Shown piece after piece: positions 16,262 to 24,068 of a stretch of DNA of 64,000 bases (within the stretch, counting starts at the first letter, position 1; each line of letters begins with the position of its first letter). The notes beneath the pieces were generated by a model. That model did not search any database, was not told where the DNA came from, and was given only the letters and a program-made list of their open reading frames with translations. The stretch lies in NCBI GenBank assembly GCA_947449255.1, contig CANFQX010000002.1, positions 1 to 64,000 of the forward strand, read 5' to 3'. The DNA comes from Pseudobdellovibrionaceae bacterium. Lineage in GTDB: Bacteria; Bdellovibrionota; Bdellovibrionia; Bdellovibrionales; Bdellovibrionaceae. A program made the translations under genes and the position numbers.

Positions 16262-17794
16262 CTACTCTCGCAATCGGAATTTCTTTTTGATCTGTTCAGA
16301 TCCAGTGCTAGCCGAAGTCTTTACGACGGGCGTAACAAAAACCACAAATTGGCTCTGATCTTTGGAAAATTCCTTTGAGGCATAGAGACTTATAATAGGA
16401 TTCTTTTGGCCCGACGGCCTGTTGTAGCCCGTGTTTGAGGAACTTCGAATAAGTCCACCGACAGCCGCACTTTGCCGATCTCTAACCACCACTGAGCTAG
16501 ACATTTCATTTGAGCTTGTGATTGGCGCACCAGTCGAAGTGGCTCCTATCATACTGCTGACTTTAAATGACATCACCATTTGAACACTCCCTGATTTTTC
16601 ACCAGTCAGAGTCGGGGTGATCGCAGAGACGATACCAACTTCTGCAAAAGCTGTTCCCTGTGTGCCATTCTGACCAATAACCGCATAGGGTTGATTGGTC
16701 ACTTGTTTAATTTCGCCTTTTTTTCCATCTTCAACAATCAGACTCGTACTCTGTAAAATACGCGCATGACCATGTTGTTTTGCCCAATTCAATTTAGGCA
16801 ATAAGTTTGAAACAGTGGAAGTTAACGAAGTTAAAATTCCACCTGGTGAATTGCCACCCCCAGAAACCGTCATTTGCGATTGGTCACTTAGCTCTGGCGT
16901 AAACTGAAATTTAAAAGCCTTCGAATAATCTTTATTGAGCTCCACATAGTGCACCACCATCTGGATCATTTTTGCTGGCGGTTTTGCCGCAGCTTCTTTA
17001 ATTTGAATTAAATTGATAACCCCATCATTAGCGGGTTTGCGTTTCTTAATAACGCCCTTTTCTTCGGCAGCCTCAACCACGATGTCGGGCAGATAGGTCT
17101 TGGCGATGATTTCAGCTCTGATTTTTTCTTCTTCATTGGCAGCCATGCCTTGCAAAATAATTTTATCATTGACGGCCCGAACTTCGATTTCTGGATTATT
17201 GATATCTCTGGCAATGAACTCAGCGATTTTCTTTTGAGCTAATGGGCTTAGCGTAACCAAAGACGACGCCTGATCCCCGAACTGTTGCACGACATTATAG
17301 ATGCGCGCTAAATCCTTGGGCAGTAAGATCTGACCATCAACGACAACTTTGTTATTAACAATTTTTATATTGATACCTTCGACATCACCTAATAAGGCCC
17401 GCATTTCTCGAACGACTTTATCAAGTTTGCTTTTCTTAATATCAATTCGGTACTCAACCACAATTCGACCGTTGCGTTTATCGTGGATTGTCAGTGTAGC
17501 AAAGCCCTCATGATTGGGCGTAAACCTGATGACGTTCAACTCTTTGGCGAAAGAGGCTGTCACAAGTCTACGAAAATCACCCTTAAATTCAACATCAGCT
17601 GGAATCGGAGGCAGTTTTTCGTCATGCTCTATACCCAGTGTCAGATTGATAAATTTTCGCGAACGAAAAACACCAAATCCACTCGTCGAGGGCTCTGATG
17701 CCGTTGGATCACTTGCTGTCAAATCATCCTCAGCAAAAACAACACCACCACAAAGACTGAAAATCAGACTTAAAGTGAGAAGTTTACAATTCAT
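16262..17794 (-). CDS. cpaC: Tad pilus secretin
   Basis: The 510-residue protein has a signal peptide ending GVVFAE, an N-terminal pilus-assembly domain, a BON-like region (NNKVVVDGQILLPKD, then VNDKIILQGMAANEEEK) and a C-terminal secretin domain (MVVHYVELNKDY, LVTNQPYAVIG-like segment, VGIVSAITPTL, SSSVVVRDRQSAAVGGLI). It should form the outer-membrane pore through which the Flp pilus passes. GGGGGA lies before the ATG. It is followed by cpaE/F-like and preceded by cpaB in the same direction, the usual order. Confidence 0.92.
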   Translation of the reverse strand: MNCKLLTLSLIFSLCGGVVFAEDDLTASDPTASEPSTSGFGVFRSRKFINLTLGIEHDEKLPPIPADVEFKGDFRRLVTASFAKELNVIRFTPNHEGFATLTIHDKRNGRIVVEYRIDIKKSKLDKVVREMRALLGDVEGINIKIVNNKVVVDGQILLPKDLARIYNVVQQFGDQASSLVTLSPLAQKKIAEFIARDINNPEIEVRAVNDKIILQGMAANEEEKIRAEIIAKTYLPDIVVEAAEEKGVIKKRKPANDGVINLIQIKEAAAKPPAKMIQMVVHYVELNKDYSKAFKFQFTPELSDQSQMTVSGGGNSPGGILTSLTSTVSNLLPKLNWAKQHGHARILQSTSLIVEDGKKGEIKQVTNQPYAVIGQNGTQGTAFAEVGIVSAITPTLTGEKSGSVQMVMSFKVSSMIGATSTGAPITSSNEMSSSVVVRDRQSAAVGGLIRSSSNTGYNRPSGQKNPIISLYASKEFSKDQSQFVVFVTPVVKTSASTGSEQIKKKFRLRE

Positions 17795-17857
17795 AAATCC
17801 CCCTAATTGAACATGGGCCTTCAGTTCCGAACAAAAAAATAATCATGACAACATTAA

Positions 17858-18790
17858 CTACAATCTATGGAAACCGTTCTTACGACCTTGCGGAGGCGGA
17901 GCCACACGCTGTTGCGGTTGTGGGTTTGGCATCATATTTGGTCGCGCTGGAGAAGGAGCCGCAAACGAAGGAGTTCCCACGGATCCCATCGCAGCACTGT
18001 CCAAGGTCACCACGGGTTTACCCAAGACTGAATCCGATGTAGAGCTTGGCAAGCGCACAGGAATAGTTCTGTCACTTGGATTCCTGAGCGCGAAAAAAAT
18101 ATTTCCTGGCGAAGTGGACAAAATATAAATTAAATCTTGCGCCTCTTTAGGTGTCGCTTCGACCGTAATCGTTGTGTATTTCGTATCGCCCGTGAGGGCA
18201 ATTTGGCTTAAGTTTTTACCGGATGAATCAAGCTCAAACATGCGCGGAATATTATTCACGATACTTAGTCCCGTGGCCAATATCACCACATCACTCATCA
18301 TCGCAAACACTTCACGTTTTTGATTCACACCTTTACCGCTGTCGACCGCAGCATAGATGTCCACGCGATCTCCAGGGCGGATTAATTTAGCAACAGCGCG
18401 AACCTCATCGACAGGAATGGTGATGGCCCTTTTACTGGGAGCCACCTGAAGGGAAATCCCTGTGTCAGGTCCTGGAGTCAATAGATTGTTTTTTAAAATC
18501 ATTTGCCCTTTTTTGATTGGAACAGCAGCCACATTCCCGATGATTTCATCTGGAATCGTCACCGCATCAGGTTGAATAAAATCACCTGGCATTTCTTTGG
18601 TGTCGACAACGGTGTCATAAATGGTCTGCATTTCAGCAATATCTTCTTTGGCAATGACGACCCGTTTTGTAGAGCCGTATCTTTTATCGTACTCGGCTTT
18701 TTTTTCTTGGGAATAACTGTACAGCAGAAAGGTAGCAAAAATTCCTGCTGACACGGATATAATAAAATTTCTTGTCTCGTTAGATCCCAT
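17858..18790 (-). CDS. cpaB: Tad pilus assembly protein CpaB/RcpC
   Basis: From ATG 18790 (AAGGAG 4 bases upstream) the protein has 310 residues; a longer reading to 18826 would overlap the preceding gene. It has one N-terminal membrane helix (FIISVSAGIFATFLLYSY), a SAF-like domain (VVIAKEDIAEMQTI) and an RcpC-type segment (RPGDRVDIYAAV, TTITVEATPKEAQDLIYIL). The C-terminus is rich in Pro, Gln and Ala. CpaB helps assemble or stabilise the secretin. The gene starts 8 bases after the TadE-like gene. Confidence 0.9.
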   Translation of the reverse strand: MGSNETRNFIISVSAGIFATFLLYSYSQEKKAEYDKRYGSTKRVVIAKEDIAEMQTIYDTVVDTKEMPGDFIQPDAVTIPDEIIGNVAAVPIKKGQMILKNNLLTPGPDTGISLQVAPSKRAITIPVDEVRAVAKLIRPGDRVDIYAAVDSGKGVNQKREVFAMMSDVVILATGLSIVNNIPRMFELDSSGKNLSQIALTGDTKYTTITVEATPKEAQDLIYILSTSPGNIFFALRNPSDRTIPVRLPSSTSDSVLGKPVVTLDSAAMGSVGTPSFAAPSPARPNMMPNPQPQQRVAPPPQGRKNGFHRL

Positions 18791-18798
18791 GATGCTCC

Positions 18799-19320
18799 TT
18801 AAATTCCACAGTTTGAATCCAGACAAATTCCGTAAGACACCTTAATCCAAACAGGATTCGCTCCCACTTTTTGATTGCGTTGTGAATCGACGATAGTTTT
18901 GATCTGTTCATTATGAATAGTAACGCTGCCGTCTGCGACGGTTTCCGCGGCTTCTTTGCCTGAGTTGCTTTGGAAGAAATCGATGGGTCTGGTGGAGGCT
19001 GTAAAGTTCTCACCATTTAGCTTTTTTTCGGATGTAACTCCATGAAAACGCAATTTTATTTTCTCATAATGGATATCTTTCCGCTCAGATTGGTTATTCC
19101 GAAAATAGGTTAAGTTCGCCCGGTGATTGAAAGTGCTAAAGGCATAATTTCTGGCCGCAATGGAATTCATAATCCCACTGTGAATAGTTCCAAAGAAACC
19201 CAATGAAAAATTAACCAAAAGAATAATCACTATTATAATAGGAATCATTTCAAAAATAGCCATTCCATTTTGATTATTTAAAGGACAAAAATAATTAGGG
19301 GGATTTTTTGGAATCAGCAT
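18799..19320 (-). CDS. TadE-like pseudopilin
   Basis: The 173-residue protein has a prepilin-type leader: QNG followed by MAIFEM, with Glu at +5 after the putative cleavage, then a hydrophobic helix (IPIIIVIILLVNFSLG). The C-terminal part is soluble and contains two cysteines in the last dozen residues (SYGICLDSNCGI). TadE and TadF are minor pseudopilins of the Tad system. The gene overlaps the preceding gene by 7 bases. Confidence 0.75.
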   Translation of the reverse strand: MLIPKNPPNYFCPLNNQNGMAIFEMIPIIIVIILLVNFSLGFFGTIHSGIMNSIAARNYAFSTFNHRANLTYFRNNQSERKDIHYEKIKLRFHGVTSEKKLNGENFTASTRPIDFFQSNSGKEAAETVADGSVTIHNEQIKTIVDSQRNQKVGANPVWIKVSYGICLDSNCGI

Positions 19321-19958
19321 CCATTGTCCTCCAGGGGTATATATTTATCTGAAGCGGCTCGACCTAGTTCAGAGTATCTATTTGATAGACCTAAAATAGA
19401 AGTATTGCGCTCTTTGACTTGGTCTAAGCACTCTACCTGTGATGGCTCACGAAAAATAAAACTTGTCAGATAGGCACTAAATCCCTCGTCTGGATTTTCC
19501 GAGGTACTTCCTAAAAAAGGTATTTTTTTATTCAAGATAGTTGGCTTAAATAAAATTTTGACACCTGAAAATGGCGGGGCATGTGGTGCTAAATTTATCG
19601 GATACTCTGAACTAAAATCGGACCCGTCTTTTCCGCTTTTAATTACGGGGCGCTCTAAGACAAACCAACTGCTGCCTGAACCAGTTGTGATAAAATTTTT
19701 AAAGGCTGTATAACTTAGAATTTCTTTGTATTTATCCATACCCATTTGATTTTGCTTGTCGGGATCAATGTGTCCAGCGGCATGGGCTCGTGCTACTGAA
19801 AATGCAATATACTGAGCGACTTCTGACATGGAAAGAGTGAAAGTTAAAGAAAAAAAGACAATACAAAGCCCCGCGCACAAAGTGAGTGAAAAAATAAAAT
19901 CAGCAGAGATCATTCCGCTTGTATTTCTAATAAATTTTTTCTTTTCCTGTACTTTCAT
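19314..19958 (-). CDS. TadF/TadE-like pseudopilin with Asp at +5
   Basis: The 214-residue protein has the leader NTSG followed by MISADF. The position normally held by Glu5 of the mature prepilin is Asp. A hydrophobic helix follows (FSLTLCAGLCIVFFSL), then a soluble domain with two cysteines. It lies within the Tad operon between two other leader-bearing proteins. The Asp substitution could alter N-methylation or pilus incorporation. Confidence 0.7.
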   Translation of the reverse strand: MKVQEKKKFIRNTSGMISADFIFSLTLCAGLCIVFFSLTFTLSMSEVAQYIAFSVARAHAAGHIDPDKQNQMGMDKYKEILSYTAFKNFITTGSGSSWFVLERPVIKSGKDGSDFSSEYPINLAPHAPPFSGVKILFKPTILNKKIPFLGSTSENPDEGFSAYLTSFIFREPSQVECLDQVKERNTSILGLSNRYSELGRAASDKYIPLEDNGC

Positions 19959-19978
19959 ATTCGGTATTCTTTCAGGTT

Positions 19979-20245
19979 TCAGTAATTCCTAGAGTCTAAA
20001 CTGTTGCTTCGCTGTGTTTGCCCCGGCAGCAGTTTACAAGCTGCCTGCGGTGGTCCCCAAACTCCACACTCGATCATGCCCTGAACTCGCCCCCACGGCT
20101 TTTCAACCAGCTTCGCTAAAAAATGGCTGTCTTTCAGGGCATTGGTGCTAGCAATGAAAATGCTCAACATCACAATCATGAGAAGAACACTTTCAATTAA
20201 AAACTGACCGCGTTGATTGTTTCCGCTTATTGATCCGCTTGCCAT
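19979..20245 (-). CDS. Short TadE-like pseudopilin
   Basis: The 88-residue protein has NNQRG followed by QFLIES, with Glu at +5, then the hydrophobic helix VLLMIVMLSIFIAS. Two cysteines lie in the short soluble part (ECGVWGPPQAAC) and may form a disulfide. It overlaps the upstream gene by 19 bases, indicating tight translational coupling. It is shorter than ordinary TadE. Confidence 0.65.
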   Translation of the reverse strand: MASGSISGNNQRGQFLIESVLLMIVMLSIFIASTNALKDSHFLAKLVEKPWGRVQGMIECGVWGPPQAACKLLPGQTQRSNSLDSRNY

Positions 20246-20415
20246 TGATTGGGACTCCCATTCGGCTTAAATCCTGCTCCTGTTTCCAGCTGTCTTTCAA
20301 CTCTGGCACCCATTTTTGGGCCAGCATTACGAAAGGCTTCCGTGGGCGCCGAAATAAAAACTTTCAGCACCAACATCGTCATGGCTGTAAGTAGCAGGAC
20401 GTATTCAATGGTCAT
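20227..20415 (-). CDS. Leaderless Flp-like pilin protein
   Basis: The 62-residue protein starts directly at MTIEYVLLLTAMTMLVLKV, which resembles the mature N-terminus of Flp (TEYILLL) without any prepilin leader. The preceding in-frame codons include the flp stop region, so no longer start exists. It begins 3 bases after the flp stop and has no clear ribosome site, so it may be coupled to flp translation. It could be a membrane pilin-like subunit that bypasses prepilin peptidase. Confidence 0.65.
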   Translation of the reverse strand: MTIEYVLLLTAMTMLVLKVFISAPTEAFRNAGPKMGARVERQLETGAGFKPNGSPNQWQADQ

Positions 20416-20418
20416 AAA

Positions 20419-20607
20419 TTAATTTACTGTGATTCCGGCCATGCCCTGTTTGACTTTTTCGATTTGGTCATTCAAGGCATCTGTGATTGGCTTCTTAAAC
20501 ATCAAAACTAATCCCACAACCACAACCAGCAACAAAATATACTCTGTCGCTCCTTGACCGGATTCACTCTTAAATAGCTTCCTCGAAAATTTTTTCAAAT
20601 TTTTCAT
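20419..20607 (-). CDS. flp: Flp major pilin
   Basis: From ATG 20607 (GGAGG 8 bases upstream) the pilin has 62 residues. A positively charged leader ends in KSESG, cleaved before QGATEYILLL, which places Glu at +5 and Tyr at +6 as in Flp pilins. The hydrophobic helix and a short amphipathic tail follow. It is the first gene of the minus-strand Tad operon, so the promoter should lie between 20608 and about 20890. Confidence 0.93.
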   Translation of the reverse strand: MKNLKKFSRKLFKSESGQGATEYILLLVVVVGLVLMFKKPITDALNDQIEKVKQGMAGITVN

Positions 20608-20896
20608 AATATGCACCTCCATTTAAAGACCCTATCGGAAATTTAAAGGACGTTCTAAAGTGGAATAGAGTTTTAGTTTATTAAGAATGCTTGAAGAACT
20701 TGCTGGTTGAATCAGTCTAGCACAAGGTCCAGGTGAATTCCCAAAACGAAAATCAAACCTCAGAAAATCCGATTCATTTTGAGACAGATAGGATAGTTGA
20801 TACTGAGCCTTCCTTAAAAAACGAATGACAGTTTTTTTAAGAACTGATTGACCCCATAAAAGACAGGCCCTAGTCTTATGACCTAGGAGCCTTACA
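20608..20896. other. Intergenic region upstream of flp
   Basis: About 290 bases without a convincing gene. A minus-strand reading frame at 20632-20904 has no ribosome site and an unprotein-like composition, so I discount it. The Tad operon promoter should be here. On the plus strand TTGACC, a 17-base spacer and TAGTCT (from about 20849) form a plausible promoter for the small peptide at 20897. Confidence 0.4.
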
Positions 20897-20971
20897 ATGC
20901 CCAAACAAGTTGTCTTTTTATATGCTTTTTGTGTCGTTATTCTTTTTATTGTGAATGTCGTCGTTTCCTAG
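20897..20971 (+). CDS. 24-residue single-helix membrane peptide
   Basis: AGGAG lies 7 bases before an ATG that opens a 24-codon frame: MPKQ, then an uninterrupted hydrophobic stretch (VVFLYAFCVVILFIVNVVV) and Ser. The frame is too short for usual gene calling. It is divergent from flp and convergent with hpt. The combination of site, spacing and one membrane helix suggests a real small membrane peptide, comparable in build to type I toxins or small regulatory membrane proteins. There is no direct evidence for function. Confidence 0.45.
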   Translation: MPKQVVFLYAFCVVILFIVNVVVS

Positions 20972-20989
20972 ACCCACAACTTTAAGAAT

Positions 20990-21511
20990 TTAATTCTTCA
21001 TCGTGTAGATGTTGGGGTAGTTTCGACCTACCTCTTCAGAGTCCATTCCATAGCCAACCACGTAACGATCATCAATAGTCTTACCAATGTAATCAGCTTT
21101 AATTGGAAGCTCACGACGAGCTGGCTTATCAAGCAGAGTCGCAATTTTTAGAGACGCTGGTGCTGAAGCAAAAAGTCGGCTTCTTAAAAAACTTAAAGTG
21201 CGTCCGGTATCAATGATTTCTTCAACAATGATGACATGCTTGCCGGCAATGTTGACGGAGATGTCTTTGACGATCTTAATGGCGCCACCTTTTTCAACGG
21301 CCTGGAGATAGACAAAGTCAACTTGCTGAAGCAAGTCCACTTTTCTCATTAAATCAGCCGTGATATGCATCGAACCCCGAAGTGGACAGATAAAGATGAC
21401 CTCTTTACCATGGTAATCACTTTCAATTTGCTGAGCCAATTCTTCCACTAAAGTGGCGATTTCTTCCTGTGTAAGAAAGGTAACCATCTGTTCTTTAAGT
21501 TGCCCTGCCAT
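20990..21511 (-). CDS. hpt: Hypoxanthine phosphoribosyltransferase
   Basis: The start is ATG 21511, with AGGGG 6 bases upstream; the frame is open to a TTG at 21529. The 173-residue protein has the PRPP-binding motif VEEIIDTGRTL, the early FICPLRGSMHITADL region and the late KPARRELPIKADYIG and DRYVVGYGMD segments of the family. It salvages hypoxanthine and guanine to nucleotides, which suits a predator that takes up prey purines. The genes upstream on the same strand are TPR and BamD-like. Confidence 0.93.
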   Translation of the reverse strand: MAGQLKEQMVTFLTQEEIATLVEELAQQIESDYHGKEVIFICPLRGSMHITADLMRKVDLLQQVDFVYLQAVEKGGAIKIVKDISVNIAGKHVIIVEEIIDTGRTLSFLRSRLFASAPASLKIATLLDKPARRELPIKADYIGKTIDDRYVVGYGMDSEEVGRNYPNIYTMKN

Positions 21512-21582
21512 TCGATACCCCTGTTCCAAAAAAGTCTTAGAGTAGTTCCAAATATTCGATACCCAGGCCCCGTAAGGATTAC

Positions 21583-22305
21583 CTAGAGATCAATCGAAGT
21601 AATTCCAGCGGCCTGTGCCATTTTTAAATATCGAAGTGCTTCGGGATGTTGTGGATCCCGAATAAGAATATTCTCCCACTGTTCGGTGGCTTCAGCAATA
21701 TTGTTTGAGTTGTAATATATCGCCCCCAGCTTTAGGCGAGCTGGTATAAGGTGTGGATAATCACGAATCAAGGTTCGAAGATCCTTGATCGCCCGATCAG
21801 TTTGACCCAGCTGCACATAAACTTCGGAAATCCTAAGCGTGATCTCAGCTTTTCTGCTGGAAAGTTTCTGAGCCTTCAACAATTGATCTAAGGCTTCATT
21901 GTAACGTTTGTATTGATAGTAAAGATCTGCAAGCTCTTCGTGCTTGGACGCCAATTTTTCATCAACAAAAGGGTCCTGTTTGCCAGTTTTCTTTTCTAAT
22001 TGCATTTGTGCATCTAAGAAAATCTGTTTTCCCTCTTCGTATTTACCCAAGTCATTCAAGATAATTGAAAGTCCTACGCTGGCATCCGTGTAGGTTGGGT
22101 CAATTTCCAAAGCACGCTTAAAAGTTTTAATGGCTTTGCTGAACTGCCCCTTGTCGTAATACATGGTGGCCAGCATCTGATAGACTTCAGGATTGCGGGT
22201 GTTTTTTAACAACAATTGATTCAAAATGGGCTCGGCCATTTTATAGTTTCCGTTAATAAAGTAACCGCGACCTTCTGAAAGCATATCGTCTTGGAGTGAC
22301 CTCAT
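21583..22305 (-). CDS. Tetratricopeptide-repeat protein
   Basis: The 240-residue protein consists almost wholly of TPR units, for example AIKTFKRALEIDPTYTDASVGL, EALDQLLKAQKLS and AIKDLRTLIRDYPHLIPARLKLG. It has no signal peptide or membrane helix. Its ATG overlaps the end of the BamD-like gene by 4 bases, so the two are co-translated. It is probably a cytoplasmic or peripheral scaffold; the partner is unknown. Confidence 0.8.
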   Translation of the reverse strand: MRSLQDDMLSEGRGYFINGNYKMAEPILNQLLLKNTRNPEVYQMLATMYYDKGQFSKAIKTFKRALEIDPTYTDASVGLSIILNDLGKYEEGKQIFLDAQMQLEKKTGKQDPFVDEKLASKHEELADLYYQYKRYNEALDQLLKAQKLSSRKAEITLRISEVYVQLGQTDRAIKDLRTLIRDYPHLIPARLKLGAIYYNSNNIAEATEQWENILIRDPQHPEALRYLKMAQAAGITSIDL

Positions 22306-23045
22306 TCAATCGTCCCCTTTTCAGCAGCTCGAAATTCAGGAGTTCCAGGGAAATCTTTGGCTAATATTTTAAAATACTTGGTTGCCTTGGCGGCGTCATT
22401 GCTCTTTTTCGCAGAAATCACCATGCGAGAAAGTGCCTTTTTATCAAAACCCAAGCCGCTGTAGTTGCTATAAAGTGCTTCGTACCGCGACAAGGCGCTG
22501 TCAAAGATTTCGCGCTTAAAATAAAAGTCTGCAATGTATTCTTCTTTTTCTGCCAACATCCGAATAGTGGCTGTTTTTTTCACTTTAGCCTCTGCTACAT
22601 ACTGAGAGCTTGGATACTTTTTTATCAGATCGCTGAAGCTCAGAATTGCGTCGTTTGCCTGTGAAAGGTCTCTGTCGATCGCATCGGGCAGTTGCTGAAA
22701 GTAGCTCATTCCCAATCTGAATTGAACATAATCTGCCTGGGCATAGGAAGGATGCAGATCCTTAAATATTTGATAAGCCACCTGAGCCTCGGCATAGGAT
22801 TCCTGCTTATAATAGACGTCAGCAATCGCCAGCTCAGATTTGATGGCTAAATTGCTGTATGGAAATTTATTTTTGATTTCAGTAAAACGACGAATGGCCT
22901 CTTCAAATCGCTCACCCTTTTCAAAGTCTTCAGCGATCGCATACAAACCTTCCGGAGTGTTGGAGTTTTTTTCCATGGTCGAGCAACCTGAGATTAACAA
23001 GTTGCCTGCACAAATAAGCATTATAATTTGAAACGTTTTTAGCAT
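22302..23045 (-). CDS. bamD: BamD-like outer-membrane lipoprotein
   Basis: The 247-residue protein has a lipobox (LLISGC) at residues 16-21 and an array of TPR-like helices with the BamD pattern: YAIAEDFEKGERFEEAIRRF, then FPYSNLAIKSELAIADVYY, AQADYVQFRLGMSYF and DLIKKYPSSQYVAEAK. BamD is an essential lipoprotein of the BAM machine that inserts outer-membrane proteins. The length fits the family. Its operon partners are a TPR protein and, 44 bases upstream, a BatE-like protein. Confidence 0.85.
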   Translation of the reverse strand: MLKTFQIIMLICAGNLLISGCSTMEKNSNTPEGLYAIAEDFEKGERFEEAIRRFTEIKNKFPYSNLAIKSELAIADVYYKQESYAEAQVAYQIFKDLHPSYAQADYVQFRLGMSYFQQLPDAIDRDLSQANDAILSFSDLIKKYPSSQYVAEAKVKKTATIRMLAEKEEYIADFYFKREIFDSALSRYEALYSNYSGLGFDKKALSRMVISAKKSNDAAKATKYFKILAKDFPGTPEFRAAEKGTIE

Positions 23046-23089
23046 AGACCTAGATCATATTTTGGTCTGGGACTGACTGTCAATAACGA

Positions 23090-23878
23090 CTATCTGATAA
23101 GGTTCTCGGATTTTACCCAACCCGTCCCTGCTCCTGGATAGGTGACCTGCGTCCATTCTTTTACGACTGACACTACAATGACTTCCATTCCGCCGTACAG
23201 GTCCAGAACAGCTGCTTGGTTATCACCTGGAGCTGTTTGCAGGGCCACTTTATCTTTTATTATCGTAGCGCGTGGAATGCTCGAGTCATATATTTTTATT
23301 CCTACCAAGGCGACTGAAAGCAGGAAAAAAAAGGAAAATAAAATCCCCATCACCGGCGCTGGCGGCATGGATTTTTCAGAAAGTGTAGCCTGGCGGCGCC
23401 GGTCCAGATAAGACAGCACAGACCATCCAGAAACCAACAAAAACAGCGCTGTCATGCCTAACAAGGTCGTTAATGCCACTGGCGTCAAAAACCGTTCTCT
23501 GAAGCTTTCATAGGTTTCAATTTCGTGGGGAATCTCTTTCACGTCTAGCTTGGAAATCGCAAATTGCAATCCCAATTTGGCGGTCTGAAGATTAGGATCG
23601 GCCTTCAAGGCATTGCGTAAAATACCGACGGCTAGAGCTTTATTTCCAAGTTGAAATTGCGTCAGACCCAAGTTTGCTAAGGCGGTGGCATTCTGTGGAT
23701 CTTGTTGTAAGGCTTTTGTGAAAGCATCCCGCGCATTTTCGAATTTTTTTTGGACATAAAAATCCGTCCCTTGCTTAAATAAAACAGCAAAGTTTGGCTG
23801 GTCTTGAGTCCAGGCCAACGAGGGACAAAACTGGATGATGATAAGAACTAATTCTAAAAAAATGATTCGCTTAATCAT
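23090..23878 (-). CDS. BatE-like TPR/SH3 membrane protein
   Basis: The 262-residue protein has an N-terminal signal peptide or helix, then TPR units (residues about 30-100, ARDAFTKALQQDPQNATALANLG). Two membrane helices follow (LTTLLGMTALFLLVSGWSVL and VMGILFSFFFLLSVALVGI), then a C-terminal SH3-like domain (DKVALQTAPGDNQAAVLDLYGGMEVIVVS, split here only by loops). This order is that of BatE, which is usually encoded with MoxR and BatA-D; here those partners are absent. Confidence 0.75.
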   Translation of the reverse strand: MIKRIIFLELVLIIIQFCPSLAWTQDQPNFAVLFKQGTDFYVQKKFENARDAFTKALQQDPQNATALANLGLTQFQLGNKALAVGILRNALKADPNLQTAKLGLQFAISKLDVKEIPHEIETYESFRERFLTPVALTTLLGMTALFLLVSGWSVLSYLDRRRQATLSEKSMPPAPVMGILFSFFFLLSVALVGIKIYDSSIPRATIIKDKVALQTAPGDNQAAVLDLYGGMEVIVVSVVKEWTQVTYPGAGTGWVKSENLIR

Positions 23879-24068
23879 AAGGCCTCAGTCTACAAATAAA
23901 ATGAACCTGATGTCCAGAATTTAGAAGGCCATTTATTTTTCAACTTATTTCTTAACCTCTACACTAGGCACCTTGTCTTCAACTTTGTCCAAGAGTAGAC
24001 TGTACAAGAATATTTTAAGATAGCTGAGGTCTAGGTCTAATTCATGCTCTGACTTCGTGAAAGGTATT

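Noticed and set aside
20632-20904. 90-residue minus-strand frame upstream of flp
   Set aside because: No ribosome site, odd composition, and it overlaps the expected pilin promoter.
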